NCBI GenBank assembly: GCA_002840165.1
Contig: PGZN01000021.1
Span: 1-37,562 of the forward strand
DNA: 37,562 bases
Direction: 5' to 3'
Source of the DNA: Firmicutes bacterium HGW-Firmicutes-8
GTDB taxonomy: Bacteria > Bacillota > Thermincolia > Thermincolales > UBA2595
Below are positions 16,062 to 26,300 of the stretch, one piece after another. The first letter of the stretch is position 1. The number at the start of each line of letters is the position of its first letter. The translations under genes were made by a program, and so were the position numbers. The notes beneath the pieces were generated by a model, which saw nothing but the letters and a program-made list of their open reading frames with translations, was not told where the DNA came from and ran no database searches.

Positions 16062-17624
16062 TCATGTTAACCTACAGTATAAATCTCCCGTCTTTATCGG
16101 AGGGTCAAGGCCAAAATAGCTTAGAATAAACGGTACTACATCTATCACACGGGGATTTTGCGGAGACTCATCACTCCCGGTAATAATAAGCGGGACACAA
16201 ATATCTTCCCTGTGAAAAGAACCGTGGCTGCCCTTACCGGGGTGGACGGGGGCGGCTTCACCGCCAAACTCGTTTCCCAATCTCGCTGTCATCGTAATAT
16301 CCCCGCAGTGCCGGGCGCCCAGAAGGGAAGCCATGACATTTAGGGCATCAGGGTACTCGTCATATGAAACGGTCCCTTCCTGTGCAGAAGCGTCAATTAC
16401 ACTTAGGTCACCCCGGATATCCCAGCTGCAGTTGTACCGGTCGGTCAGGGGACCGTCCCGCTTAAATGTCAGATATGCCTTCGTACCCCCCTTGCGGACG
16501 TGGTAGACCGGGCCTTCACCGGATTCTTCTTTCCACATAATCTGGTCAATCCTGGGGTCCACGGCGAGCATTTCAACGATTTGCCGGCCTAGTCCGGGGG
16601 ATTGTTTAAGAAGATAAATATGAGCCATCCTCTCATTAGGACAAACAGCCAGCTCCCGGTCTTCCGTATATTTTTCGCCAAGCCCTAACTGCTTGAATTG
16701 GGCCAACATTTCAGGGAGTTTGATTATACTGTCGGGATTGTTCTGAACAAGGCTCTGGGAATGGTCTCCCAATATGACAAAGACATTTTCGTCGATGGCC
16801 TGTTTCCAGGAATCATAGGCATTGAGAATTTTTTGCACCTGCTGGTCTGCCCGCATAATCGCCGGAGACAGGTCGTCAGTATGGTGGCGGTGGGTGTAGC
16901 CGTCAGTATCGGGCAGGTAAACAACGGTAAGATGGGGCTGTTTCCCCTGTCTTATCAGGTGGTGGGCAGCAGTACCGGCAAACTCATCATTAACCCCGAA
17001 CTTATGAAACAGCCCCCAGGGTTTTTTCAACCTTCCCGGACACGGAAACGAAGGGGGGACGAGCTGCCCTACTATTGAGACAAGCGGACCCCAAACTTCT
17101 GTGCACACTTTTGAGCCTATCCACAGCCTTATCCACCATGGCAGCCTTGTCTTAAATACATGGAGGCCGCGAAATGTAAAGAAATTAATATTTGCGGAGA
17201 CAAATCCGTGGTCTTCCAAAAGCTCATGGATTGTCTTAACCTCTCTGCTCAAATGTTCGCCGTTTAAGTTGCCTATCAAGTCCTGCACGACGGTTTTCAG
17301 GCCAATCTTCCAAATTGCCAGGGGTGTCGCCCCATAATTAATAATCCTTTTTTCTTCCCGGTTGTACCAAATAAAACCCGGAATCTGGTGATCTTCGGGA
17401 TAGACGCCGGTAGCTATTGAAGCCGACGCGGTAGGTGTCATCGTCGGAAAAACAGAAACGCAGTCGAACACCACCCGTCCCGCATGGCATAGGTATTCTA
17501 AAGCCGGTGTAGTCCCTTCTTCGAGACAGGTTCTAAGTGCCGGAGGCCTTAGAGAATCAATGATTATCAGGATGACCTTTTTCTCCGGCAGGGTACCTTT
17601 AACTCCCATCATGGCGTCCCGCAT
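16062..17624 (-). CDS. Type I phosphodiesterase / nucleotide pyrophosphatase-like protein
   Basis: 520 residues, alkaline phosphatase superfamily. Expected metal and nucleophile positions are visible: Asp23 in ILIIIDSLRP, a Thr nucleophile near 63 in FPTMTPTASASIATGVYPEDH, DTDGYTHRHH for two metal ligands, GDHSQS, and a late His in GKGSHGSFH. The substrate is unknown; nucleotides, phosphonates and phospholipid headgroups are all used in this superfamily. No signal peptide is present, so it is probably cytosolic. I choose ATG 17624, 2 bases after the pyrE stop; the longer frame overlaps pyrE by 49 bases. Coupling to pyrE suggests nucleotide or pyrophosphate handling, but that is inference. Confidence 0.85.
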   Translation of the reverse strand: MRDAMMGVKGTLPEKKVILIIIDSLRPPALRTCLEEGTTPALEYLCHAGRVVFDCVSVFPTMTPTASASIATGVYPEDHQIPGFIWYNREEKRIINYGATPLAIWKIGLKTVVQDLIGNLNGEHLSREVKTIHELLEDHGFVSANINFFTFRGLHVFKTRLPWWIRLWIGSKVCTEVWGPLVSIVGQLVPPSFPCPGRLKKPWGLFHKFGVNDEFAGTAAHHLIRQGKQPHLTVVYLPDTDGYTHRHHTDDLSPAIMRADQQVQKILNAYDSWKQAIDENVFVILGDHSQSLVQNNPDSIIKLPEMLAQFKQLGLGEKYTEDRELAVCPNERMAHIYLLKQSPGLGRQIVEMLAVDPRIDQIMWKEESGEGPVYHVRKGGTKAYLTFKRDGPLTDRYNCSWDIRGDLSVIDASAQEGTVSYDEYPDALNVMASLLGARHCGDITMTARLGNEFGGEAAPVHPGKGSHGSFHREDICVPLIITGSDESPQNPRVIDVVPFILSYFGLDPPIKTGDLYCRLT

Positions 17625-17626
17625 AC

Positions 17627-18202
17627 TCAGACCTGTCTGCTCCCCGGTTTTACTACCGGAAGGCCCTGTTTGCACAATGGGCAGTCTTCCGGGTCAAAGG
17701 ACTCGATCTCCATTTTCAGGATTGATTCCGTTCTAACTCCGAAGTCAACTTTACCATTGCTCCGGTCGACTAAGACACCGACTCCGACTACCTCACCGCC
17801 TTTTTCACGGACAACATCAATCACTTCCTTCACCGAACCGCCGGTTGTAACGACATCCTCAACAACGAGCACCTTTTCCCCGGGGTTAACTGCAAATCCG
17901 CGGCGAAGGGACATTACCCCTTGTTCCCTTTCGGTAAAAAAGGTTTTTACCCCTAAAGCCCTGCCCACTTCGTAGGCCACTATAATCCCGCCCAAAGCAG
18001 GACCTACTACCAGGTCAACCTGTATCCCGGCAAACTTCTCTGCCAAAGAATCACATAATTGGCCTGCATACCGCGGGTACTGCAGAACCTGGGCACACTG
18101 CATATACTGGCTGCTGTGGCGCCCTGAAGTCAGCCTATAATGGCCTGTCAACAAAGCCTTCGATTTCATAAATATTTCTATAGCTTCTTCCCTTGTCAGC
18201 AT
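17627..18202 (-). CDS. pyrE: Orotate phosphoribosyltransferase
   Basis: Transfers PRPP to orotate to give OMP. 191 residues. The PRPP-binding motif VLVVEDVVTTGGS is at 111-123, with TSGRHSSQYMQC near the N-terminus and FFTEREQG in the flexible catalytic loop. The start overlaps the pyrF 3' end by 7 bases. The C-terminal tail carries CPLC, seen in several clostridial OPRTases. The gene order pyrF-pyrE matches Firmicutes, but the pair is separated from the main pyr operon by about 2.5 kb of unrelated genes. Confidence 0.95.
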   Translation of the reverse strand: MLTREEAIEIFMKSKALLTGHYRLTSGRHSSQYMQCAQVLQYPRYAGQLCDSLAEKFAGIQVDLVVGPALGGIIVAYEVGRALGVKTFFTEREQGVMSLRRGFAVNPGEKVLVVEDVVTTGGSVKEVIDVVREKGGEVVGVGVLVDRSNGKVDFGVRTESILKMEIESFDPEDCPLCKQGLPVVKPGSRQV

Positions 18203-18927
18203 CCTAACCCCTCCTCCATTTCACTCACTATCATTTTAGCGGCTTCAACAGGGTTAGCAGCCCCGGTAATCGGACGGCCTACAACCAGATAGCTGGCGCC
18301 CGCCTTGACAGCCTCTTTCGGTGTCATCACCCGCTTTTGGTCATTAACAGCCGCCCACTCCGGCCGAACTCCGGGAGTAATGATTACAAACTCCGGCCCG
18401 CATGCTTCCCGGATCGCCGTAATTTCTTTAGGGGAAGCCACGACCCCATTGAGTCCCGATTCCTTAGCCAGTCTAGCCCATTTGACGACCTGGCCCTGGA
18501 TTCCGCCAGGGATACCGATTTCATTTTCCATAATCGCCTGGTTGATGCTTGTCAAAACGGTCACCCCGATTACGAGGGGCAGGGAGACACCCGCTTCCCC
18601 GGCTGCCCGGACAGCACCGGCAGCAGCCTTTTTCATCATTTCAGACCCACCGGCAGTATGTACATTAAACATGAACACTCCAAGCCTCGTGAGGACCGCA
18701 GCCGCCTGCCCGACAGTGTTGGGGATATCGTGAAGTTTAAGGTCTAAAAAGACCCGGCCCCCCAGCCGGTGAATCCTTTTGATAATATCCGGGCCTTCAC
18801 TGTTGAACAACTGCATCCCTACTTTGAAAAGCCCGACATGATCCTGCAGGCGGGAAACCAGGGCCTCCGCTTCACCGGCAGTATCTACATCAAGGGCAAT
18901 GATAAGCCTTTCTTTTGCTCGTGCCAT
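18196..18927 (-). CDS. pyrF: Orotidine-5'-phosphate decarboxylase
   Basis: Decarboxylates OMP to UMP. 243 residues from ATG 18927, preceded by GGAGGTG; the longer frame to 18999 reads through upstream non-coding sequence. Active-site stretch FLDLKLHDIPNTV holds Lys64 and Asp67; ITPGVRPEW and YLVVGRPIT are the phosphate-binding parts. It follows the unknown membrane gene at 18980-19570 by 52 bases, so it may be transcribed with it rather than with pyrD. Confidence 0.96.
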   Translation of the reverse strand: MARAKERLIIALDVDTAGEAEALVSRLQDHVGLFKVGMQLFNSEGPDIIKRIHRLGGRVFLDLKLHDIPNTVGQAAAVLTRLGVFMFNVHTAGGSEMMKKAAAGAVRAAGEAGVSLPLVIGVTVLTSINQAIMENEIGIPGGIQGQVVKWARLAKESGLNGVVASPKEITAIREACGPEFVIITPGVRPEWAAVNDQKRVMTPKEAVKAGASYLVVGRPITGAANPVEAAKMIVSEMEEGLGC

Positions 18928-18979
18928 TATACACCTCCAAAAATAGCTGACCGAACTGTAATATGCTGATATACACCTT

Positions 18980-19570
18980 TTATTTAACTGATGGAACACC
19001 GGAAATAATATTTTCCAAACGGCGCTTTTTCAGACTCTTAATCAGGTTATATGTAAAGCTGTAAGGAGAATAAAAAAGCAGCCTGGAGTTAGTTTCTTCA
19101 TCCCGAAAGATAATACTCCACATTTCCTGTCCGCTTAAATCGGTCAGTCTGGAAAATACCCGGATTTCGTCCACCGGCTCAAACCGGGGAGTGGAATCGG
19201 AGTCGGCCTTCGCCGCAGGACCCGCGAACACCATCGAATTAAATGGCACGTAGGCTGTCCTGGCGCCAACACCTATTTCTATACCATCAGATGTTATGCG
19301 ATAATAAGCTTGTTTCGCTTCCCTGGAATAAAGCCAGTACCTCACCCCTGTGACAGTCAGACTGCCCAGAAAAAGAACCCCGATCGCAATAAATGCATAC
19401 CGGTAGTCCCCTTTTATCAAGGATGTTATCACAGAGAAAACAAAATATATGCCGGCTAAAGAAAAAAACAGGGTTGTACTTTGCTTAATTAGTTTGTTTG
19501 GTTTACCATTCTTATCTTCGAATACAGTCTTACCACTGACTTCATATTTCGTTAAAGATTTTGTCTCCAA
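18980..19570 (-). CDS. Unknown two-helix membrane protein
   Basis: 196 residues, TTG start with GGGGATG upstream. Two hydrophobic segments at about 32-51 and 58-78, then a ~115-residue domain with alternating strands (YYRITSDGIEIGV, AYVPFNSMVFAG, MWSIIFRDEE, RLLFYSPYSF). The topology, a membrane hairpin followed by a PH-like beta domain, resembles the neighbouring YcxB-like protein, so the two may be distant paralogues or partners. I do not recognise a specific family. It lies 35 bases after that neighbour and 52 bases before pyrF. Confidence 0.6.
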   Translation of the reverse strand: METKSLTKYEVSGKTVFEDKNGKPNKLIKQSTTLFFSLAGIYFVFSVITSLIKGDYRYAFIAIGVLFLGSLTVTGVRYWLYSREAKQAYYRITSDGIEIGVGARTAYVPFNSMVFAGPAAKADSDSTPRFEPVDEIRVFSRLTDLSGQEMWSIIFRDEETNSRLLFYSPYSFTYNLIKSLKKRRLENIISGVPSVK

Positions 19571-19605
19571 TATATCATCCCCAAACTTCTTAATACCGGC
19601 TGATA

Positions 19606-20130
19606 CTAGTCCTGGAATTTAAGTTTCGCAGAAGGTATTTTTCTCCTTAGTATTTGTCTAATCATATTATTAGTTGTATCGTCAAAGCACCTCTTTGGTA
19701 ATAAGAAAGCCAAATCCTTAAAAATGAAAAGCGCAAAATAGCTTTTGGTCTCAACTACCTTATACAGGTCTTCCCAGGCATAATCCGACTCTACGTCCGA
19801 AACCCCGTTTTCCGTTATCCTGTAGTGTTGAGTATGATGCAGAGACTCATTGGTAGCCCAGGCGTTTTTGGCTGACTTCTTAACTCCAAAGGGTACGTAA
19901 ATAGAAAACAAGACGAGGAAAACAGGGAGAAAGGCCAGAGCCGGAGGTTTGTATCCCTTTGAGAGTACTGCCCAGGCCATCACAAGTAACATCAGCAGAC
20001 TTATCACACCTGCCGCTGTCAGTAAGATTATCAAAACACCGCTGTATGCCAGCCTTAGACTGTAATCAATAATTTCCCGCTCATCTAAGGTTACATCTAA
20101 TTCCATAATCTTTGTATTTTCTCCGTCCAT
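19606..20130 (-). CDS. YcxB-like membrane protein
   Basis: 174 residues from ATG 20130 with GAAGGAGGCG upstream. N-terminal ELDVTLDEREIIDYSLRLAYS, two membrane helices (about 29-54 and 62-80), then a YcxB-type C-terminal domain: HYRITENGVSDVESDYAWEDLYKVVETKSYFALF...AFLLPKRCF. The family is poorly characterised. Proximity to pyrF/pyrE is probably an insertion into the ancestral pyr order rather than a functional link. Confidence 0.65.
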   Translation of the reverse strand: MDGENTKIMELDVTLDEREIIDYSLRLAYSGVLIILLTAAGVISLLMLLVMAWAVLSKGYKPPALAFLPVFLVLFSIYVPFGVKKSAKNAWATNESLHHTQHYRITENGVSDVESDYAWEDLYKVVETKSYFALFIFKDLAFLLPKRCFDDTTNNMIRQILRRKIPSAKLKFQD

Positions 20131-20265
20131 AATTCGCCTCCTTCGCCACCAACCGGTGATGTTGTCACTATTTTCCAGCCATAACATATGACCTAAAAAG
20201 GAATGCTACTTAATGTAAAAACTATGTTAAAGATATTATATGTATAAATTATTACAGGAGTCACA

Positions 20266-20757
20266 ATGTCATATAATTTGTTTCCACTTAAAAAACCTAT
20301 CACAGACAAAGTAGCATTATCTATATTCTCCGGAATGTTAGGAGCGTTAGCCACATTCTCAGTTACAATACCCTCATACTTTTTGAAAGTAACTGGGATT
20401 ATCTATTTATTATATGATATCGAGTTTTTTGTCAAACCTGACATAGCCCGAACTATTCCAGGTTTCCTCGCGGGATTTCTAATTGGACTAATCGTAGGTG
20501 GAGGATTGTCATTTGGTTTCAAGCTGTTAATAGAATGGACCGGTTCGGATTGGATATGGCTAAAGTCAGCAGCATATGGAGCAATAATGTGGTTTTTTTG
20601 GGTAGGAGCCGCACGTCATTTTCTTTATGTTTCACTCTACCTGGAATCAGATTTGAAAAGCAATATGTTTTTATTGCTGGAAACCCAGATTTTTATGTTG
20701 GCAAATACATATTTTATGATTAAATTGGCCGGAGATAAGAAAGTATTAGAAAACTGA
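20266..20757 (+). CDS. Four-helix membrane protein, function unknown
   Basis: 163 residues; hydrophobic segments at about 17-38, 64-85, 95-115 and 131-153. ATG 20266 follows ACAGGAGTC. It is AT-rich compared with the pyr genes and is the only plus-strand gene between rqcH and the right end. It reads divergently from the YcxB-like gene and converges on the small membrane protein gene, 5 bases apart. No family recognised. Confidence 0.6.
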   Translation: MSYNLFPLKKPITDKVALSIFSGMLGALATFSVTIPSYFLKVTGIIYLLYDIEFFVKPDIARTIPGFLAGFLIGLIVGGGLSFGFKLLIEWTGSDWIWLKSAAYGAIMWFFWVGAARHFLYVSLYLESDLKSNMFLLLETQIFMLANTYFMIKLAGDKKVLEN

Positions 20758-20762
20758 AAGAA

Positions 20763-20972
20763 TCATTTTTTCTTTCTTTTGTTATCTCGTGATCTCATAT
20801 ATTTATGAGTGAATATTTCAAGTATAATAATAAAACCCAGCACAAATACGACAGATAGGATTGACTGTAGGTCCAAACCACCACTATCATTCTTTGCTGC
20901 TTCAGCTCCCAAAGCAGTCCCGGATACTCCCAATAAAATTGTAAGGCTGATAAATACAATAAACTTTTTCAT
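20763..20972 (-). CDS. Small exported or two-helix membrane protein
   Basis: 69 residues from ATG 20972, which has GGAGGTAC upstream. The N-terminus MKKFIVFISLTILLGVSG is a signal-peptide-like helix with an ALGAEA cleavage-type site near residue 22-24, followed by a second helix at about 37-56 and a very basic tail (YMRSRDNKRKKK). After processing it would be a single-span membrane protein with a cytosolic basic tail. Function unknown. Confidence 0.6.
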   Translation of the reverse strand: MKKFIVFISLTILLGVSGTALGAEAAKNDSGGLDLQSILSVVFVLGFIIILEIFTHKYMRSRDNKRKKK

Positions 20973-21013
20973 AGTACCTCCATTCTTTAATTGGCTGACA
21001 ACTGATCTCATAC

Positions 21014-21385
21014 TTACAGGCTGTTAATCCATTCATCGGCTGTGATAACCTTACTAAAAAGAGCTAGCCTCTCAATGCCCTTGTCCCTCAGCCAGCTCTC
21101 CAACTCGGTACCGGTAAAACTACCCGGTAAGACCTTATCGATCAAAACACTGTGTTTGCGGTGAGCTACTGCCGGGTGCAGCTGCCACTCAAGGCTGCCT
21201 TTGTTAAAAACCTGTGAATCTGCCCGGGGTGACGAATGTCGGATAACTGCTACATCTATCTGTTTCGCGGCAGCCGCATCCATCGCCCTTAAAATGTTAT
21301 AGAAACCGGCTTTGGGATAGGTCACAGGAAGTCTACCGGTGAAGTATTCATTTTGCACATCAATAACCAACAGGGCCTGCTTCAT
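21014..21385 (-). pseudogene. Isochorismatase-family hydrolase with internal deletion
   Basis: 123 residues. The N-terminal two thirds is a typical cysteine hydrolase: ALLVIDVQNEYFTG with the catalytic Asp, then SLEWQLHP and LPGSFTGTELESWL. The family normally runs to 170-190 residues and places the catalytic Cys after a strand such as AGYMTHMCCDTT. Here the sequence jumps at about residue 108 (near base 21061) from IERLAL straight into the C-terminal LFSKVITADEWINSL, without a frameshift. About 60 residues with the catalytic Cys are missing. It has a good ribosome binding site (GAAGGAGGG), so a short product may still be made. Confidence 0.75.
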
Positions 21386-21496
21386 CGGAATTATACCCTC
21401 CTTCTCTCCTCTCTTCTCAGACCATGTAAATTACTTTTGAATTCCTAATACTCAACTTTATCATTCATGTATTGGTACGAGTGCCACTGGCCACTA

Positions 21497-22408
21497 TTAT
21501 TGCCATGCCGCCCCAACCAACTCCCCAACATCCTTCACGCCATTATCCCGCATATACCGTTCAATCCCATCCAGCACATCCATCGTTGCCCGTGGGTTGA
21601 CAAAGTTCGCTGTCCCTACGGCAATCGCGGTCGCGCCGGCCAGGATAAACTCCAGGGCGTCTTCGGCGGTCGTAATCCCGCCCATCCCCAGGATAGGAAG
21701 CTTGACAGCCTGGGCTACCTGCCACACTATTCGTACGGCCACCGGCCTGATAGCAGGGCCGGACAGCCCGCCCATGATATTCCCGAGGACAGGTTTTCTG
21801 GCCTTAATGTCTATCTTCATTCCCAGCAGGGTATTTATAAGAGCTAGCGCATCAGCCCCGGCATCAGCTACGCCGCAGGCTATTTCCGTTATGTCGGTAA
21901 CGTTTGGCGACAGCTTTGCTATCACAGGCAGGGTCGTGTTCTGTCTGACCACCCTGATTACTTCAGAAGCGGCGGCACAGTTCGTCCCAAATACCATCCC
22001 GCCCTGTTTGACATTGGGGCAGGAGATGTTTACTTCCAGGGCTGATACGCCGTCAGCTGCGGTCAGCCGTCTGGTGATTTCGGCATAATCGTCGGTCGAG
22101 TTACCGGCTATGTTGACTATCACCGGGGTGTCATATTTTCTGAGATAGGGCAGGCTTTTGGCAATAAACTCATCAACTCCGGGGTTCTGCAGCCCGATGC
22201 AGTTCAGGATACCGGCTGGCGTTTCAGCTATCCGCGGGGTGGCATTCCCCTTCCGAGGCTCTAAAGTAGTGCCCTTCACCGTAATCGCCCCGAGCCGGTT
22301 AAGGTCAACATATGGGGCATACTCAGGCCCAAACCCAAACGTCCCGGAAGCCGTCGTCACCGGATTCTTCATCTTTAAGCCGCCCAAATCAACAGCCAGA
22401 TTAATCAT
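21497..22408 (-). CDS. pyrD: Dihydroorotate dehydrogenase, class 1B catalytic subunit
   Basis: Oxidises dihydroorotate to orotate on FMN, passing electrons to PyrK and NAD. 303 residues from ATG 22408 (GAGGTG upstream). The class 1 catalytic base is Cys130 in [25 protein letters not shown] and [21 protein letters not shown] bind FMN. The start overlaps the pyrK 3' end by 8 bases, the normal coupling of a heterotetramer. Three degenerate 7-bp units (AGTGGCC, AGTGGCA, CTCGTAC on the minus strand) follow the stop codon. Confidence 0.96.
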   Translation of the reverse strand: MINLAVDLGGLKMKNPVTTASGTFGFGPEYAPYVDLNRLGAITVKGTTLEPRKGNATPRIAETPAGILNCIGLQNPGVDEFIAKSLPYLRKYDTPVIVNIAGNSTDDYAEITRRLTAADGVSALEVNISCPNVKQGGMVFGTNCAAASEVIRVVRQNTTLPVIAKLSPNVTDITEIACGVADAGADALALINTLLGMKIDIKARKPVLGNIMGGLSGPAIRPVAVRIVWQVAQAVKLPILGMGGITTAEDALEFILAGATAIAVGTANFVNPRATMDVLDGIERYMRDNGVKDVGELVGAAWQ

Positions 22409-23276
22409 CAAAAATCACCTCACCAGCCCCAAAAACCGGCCCGTCACTACAAACCTTTTTATACTCAAACTCCCGTACTGTTTTTTCTGTTCCACTCCCC
22501 ACTCTCCACTCTCCACTGTCCACTGTTTTTCCGTTTCCACTAGCAACTAGCAACTCGGAACTAGCAACTGTTTTGCATACGCACGCCAGACATGCCCCGA
22601 CTCCACAGCCCATCCTTTCTTCCAGCGAAACCTGTCCGTCGAGCCCGGATTTTCGCGTAACTTCCAGCAGGGCCTTCAACATGGGGTTAGGGCCGCAGGC
22701 GAAGAAATAATCAGGTTTAATTACCTTAATCCTTTTCCCGACGAGGTCAGTGACAAACCCCTTGTATCCCAGGCTGCCGTCATCTGTGGCGGCTTCAACT
22801 TTTACGCCCAGGGAAGCCAGCTGGCCGGTCCCGATAACCCAGTCAGCCGAACGGGCGCCCAACAGTATGGTCTGCTCAATTTTATAATGCTTCAGAGCCT
22901 GGACAAGAGGAAAGAGGGGCGCTACCCCGATGCCCCCTCCGATTACAAACACGTTTTGGGCCTTTTCCGGGATAGTAAAACCTCTGCCGAGGGGCCCCAT
23001 AATATCTACTTCTGCTCCGGTCGGCATTTCCGCCAGCAGCCTCGTCCCCCGGCCAACTACCTGATAAAGCAGGCTAATCGTGCCATGCTCATAATCAATC
23101 CCGTGCAGGCTGAGCGGCCTGCGCAGCAGTGGGTCCATTTCCCCGTGACAGCGGACATGGACAAACTGCCCCGGTTTGGCTTCCTTCGTTAACTCCGGGA
23201 CCAAAACCCGCATCAGAAAATGCTCCGGCCCAACCTTTTTATTTACCACTACTTCAGCTATACCCGAATATGGCAT
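22401..23276 (-). CDS. pyrK: Dihydroorotate dehydrogenase electron-transfer subunit with repeat-derived insert
   Basis: FAD and [2Fe-2S] subunit that moves electrons from PyrD to NAD. 291 residues. RPLSLHG near 54-60 binds [18 protein letters not shown] is the NAD-binding loop. The iron-sulfur ligands are Cys224, Cys229, Cys232 and Cys276. Between the third and fourth ligand there are 43 residues instead of about 14 in characterised enzymes. The extra ~30 (about 239-268, with LLVASGNG and [10 protein letters not shown]) are encoded by 7-bp repeats at 22490-22570. The frame stays open and the final [12 protein letters not shown] is normal. ATG 23276 follows AGAGGTG. Confidence 0.93.
   Translation of the reverse strand: MPYSGIAEVVVNKKVGPEHFLMRVLVPELTKEAKPGQFVHVRCHGEMDPLLRRPLSLHGIDYEHGTISLLYQVVGRGTRLLAEMPTGAEVDIMGPLGRGFTIPEKAQNVFVIGGGIGVAPLFPLVQALKHYKIEQTILLGARSADWVIGTGQLASLGVKVEAATDDGSLGYKGFVTDLVGKRIKVIKPDYFFACGPNPMLKALLEVTRKSGLDGQVSLEERMGCGVGACLACVCKTVASSELLVASGNGKTVDSGEWRVGSGTEKTVREFEYKKVCSDGPVFGAGEVIFDD
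22490..22570. repeat. 7-bp repeat array inside pyrK
   Basis: Two blocks in the same orientation: 22491-22525 (CCACTCT- and CCACTGT-type units) and 22536-22570 (AGCAACT-type units, one AACTCGG variant). Unlike the intergenic arrays the two blocks are not inverted. Read on the minus strand the units are AGTGGAG and AGTTGCT, which lack stop codons in the pyrK frame. Confidence 0.9.
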
Positions 23277-23294
23277 CGTGATTCACCTCTTTTT

Positions 23295-23330
23295 AATTGT
23301 CAATTGTCAATTGTCAATTGTCAATTGCAA
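23295..23330. repeat. 7-bp repeat array between carB and pyrK
   Basis: Five units of CAATTGT, each with a palindromic CAATTG core, ending one base before the carB stop codon and filling most of the 54-bp carB-pyrK gap. The pyrK ribosome binding site lies just beyond it. Confidence 0.9.
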
Positions 23331-26300
23331 CTATTGTCCCGCAGCCAAAGCCTTCTCCCGGCCGTAAGTCAAATACTCCTGGAGGGGGATCATATCAAAA
23401 TCCTGCCCCTTCTCGAGAGAACTGAGCACCCGCAGGATTACAGCGGTTGTATCGAGGGAGGTCAGGCAGGGGATGGCGTGCTCCACTGCCGCGCGCCTGA
23501 TTCCGAAGCCGTCCCGTTCCGGCATTTTACCTTTAGTCAGGGTATTTATCACAAGGTCAATTTTCCCTTCTTTAATAAGGTCAATGATATGTGGTGAACC
23601 TTCTCTTATTTTGTTCACCTTCTCCACAGGTAAACCGGCGGCCTTAAGGGTCTTGGCTGTCCCGCAGGTGGCCACAAGCCGGAAGCCCAGTTCCACAAAT
23701 CCCTGCAGGATAGGGATAACCTCTTTTTTATCCTTGTCAGCAACAGTAGCCAGAATCGTGCCCTTTCGCGGGATATCACACCCGGCGGCCACGAGAGCCT
23801 TATAGAGGGCCAGAGAAAAATCGATATCAACACCCATGACCTCTCCGGTAGACTTCATTTCCGGACCGAGGGAAGTATCCACCTGGAGGAGCTTGGCAAA
23901 GGAAAACACGGGCATCTTAACCGCAATGTAATTCGGGGCCGGGTACAGACCGCTTTTGTAGCCCAGGTCCTTCATCTTCTTGCCCAGAATCATCTTTGTC
24001 GCCACATTGACCATCGGCACTCCCGTGATTTTGCTCAGGTACGGCACAGTCCGGCTGGAACGCGGGTTTACTTCAAGGACATACAGCCCGCCTTCATGAA
24101 GGACATACTGGATGTTGATGAGTCCTTTTACATTTAAAGCCCGGGCCAGTTTCGTCGTATATTCAACGAGGTCGGCGACCTGTTTTTCATTCAGGCTCCT
24201 GGCCGGGTAGACGGCAATGCTGTCACCGGAGTGGACCCCGGCCCGCTCGATGTGTTCCATAATCCCGGGGATTAACACATCTTCCCCGTCTGAGATAGCA
24301 TCTACTTCTATCTCCTTGCCAAACAGGTACTTGTCGACAAGGACAGGATGGTCAGATGATGCCTTGACCGCTGAGGTCATATATTCCAATAGTTCTTTTT
24401 GGTTATAGACAATCTCCATGGCCCGCCCGCCCAGTACATATGACGGCCTGACCAACACCGGAAAACCGATTTCGTCGGCAATCTTCCGGGCCCCTTCCAC
24501 AGACGTGGCTGTCCTCCCCGGGGGTTTGGGAATCCCCAGTTCCAAAAGGAGACCGTCGAATTTATCACGGTCCTCTGCCATATCAATATATTTTACCGGT
24601 GTGCCCAGAATCTTTATCCCTGCCTTGGACAGTGGTTCAGCCAGGTTGATGGCGGTCTGGCCGCCAAACTGGACGACAACCCCTTCCGGTTTTTCCAGTT
24701 CGATAATGTTTAAAACATCCTCCGGCATTAACGGCTCAAAATACAGCCTGTCTGATGTGTCAAAGTCTGTACTAACCGTTTCCGGGTTGTTGTTGATAAT
24801 GATCGTCTCTATTCCCTCTTCCCGGAGAGACCAGACTGCGTGGACAGAACAGTAATCAAACTCGATACCCTGCCCAATCCGTATCGGCCCGGAACCCAAT
24901 ACTATGGCTTTGCGCCTGTTGGTCGGCAGGGCTTCATTCTCCTGCTCGTAAGCGGAATAATAGTATGGGGTAACGGCTTCAAATTCCGCGGCACAGGTAT
25001 CAACCATCTTGTAGACAGGTTTCAAACCGTAGCCCTCTCTTATTTTTCTGATTTCAGCTTCACCAAGCCCGGTTAGTTGAGCCATGTAAACATCGGCGAA
25101 ACCCAGGAGCTTGGCCCGTAATACTGTCTCCTTCGTGAGAAAAGCCACCCCCTGGGCATTTACGCCATTCATCAGCTCAATCTCAAAATCAACGATGTTT
25201 TTCATTTTCTCGAGGAACCAGACATCTATTTTGGTCATTTCATTAAGTGTTTTAATCGACATCCCGCGGCGCAGGCCCTCGGCGGCGGCAAAAATCCGTT
25301 CATCATCCGCGCTCCGGAGCTTCTCTTCCAGGACCGGCTGCGGGACCGTATTTATATCATCCAGGAACAAGCCGTACAGGCCTATTTCCAGTGAACGGAT
25401 AGCCTTCATCAAACCTGCTTCAAACGTCCGGTCGATAGCCATGACCTCCCCGGTAGCCTTCATCTGAGTCCCCAGCATACGGTCGGCAAAAGCAAATTTA
25501 TCAAACGGCCAGCGTGGTATTTTTACGACGACATAATCGAGAGCCGGTTCAAAAGCCGCATATGTCTTGCCAGTCACGGTATTGCGGATTTCGTCCAGGG
25601 TCAGGCCGACCGCGATTTTGGAAGCCACCTTGGCAATCGGAAACCCTGTCGCTTTGGAGGCTAAGGCGCTGGACCGGGAAACCCGTGGGTTAACCTCAAT
25701 TACAACATATTCGAAGCTGTGGGGGTGCAGGGCAAACTGGACATTGCATCCACCCTCGATCCCCAAAGCCCTGATTATCTTTAACGATGCAGTCCTCAAC
25801 AGCTGATATTCCTTGTCAGCCAAGGTCTGGGAAGGGGCCACAACGATGCTGTCCCCTGTATGAATCCCTACCGCATCGATATTTTCCATGTTACAGATAG
25901 TAATGCAATTGTCATTGCTGTCCCTGATAACTTCATACTCGACCTCTTTCCAACCGGCCACACTATGTTCAATCAAGCACTGGCCGATCATACTCAGCTT
26001 GAGGCCCTTCGTGGCAGTAGCCTTAAGCTCCGCGTCATTGTTGGCAATCCCCCCGCCGGTGCCTCCCAGGGTATAGGCCGGACGGACAATAACCGGGTAA
26101 CCTTTTCCCCTGGCAAAAGTAATGGCGTCATCAAAATTGTCAACGATGGCGCTGTCGGGAATAGGTTCACCGATTTCCTGCATCATCGCTTTGAATAATT
26201 CCCTGTCTTCAGCCTTTTTGATTGTCTCCAGCGGAGTGCCCAAAAGAGCTACTCCTTCCTCTTTAAGCACACCCTGTTCGGCCAGTTCTACAGCTATATT

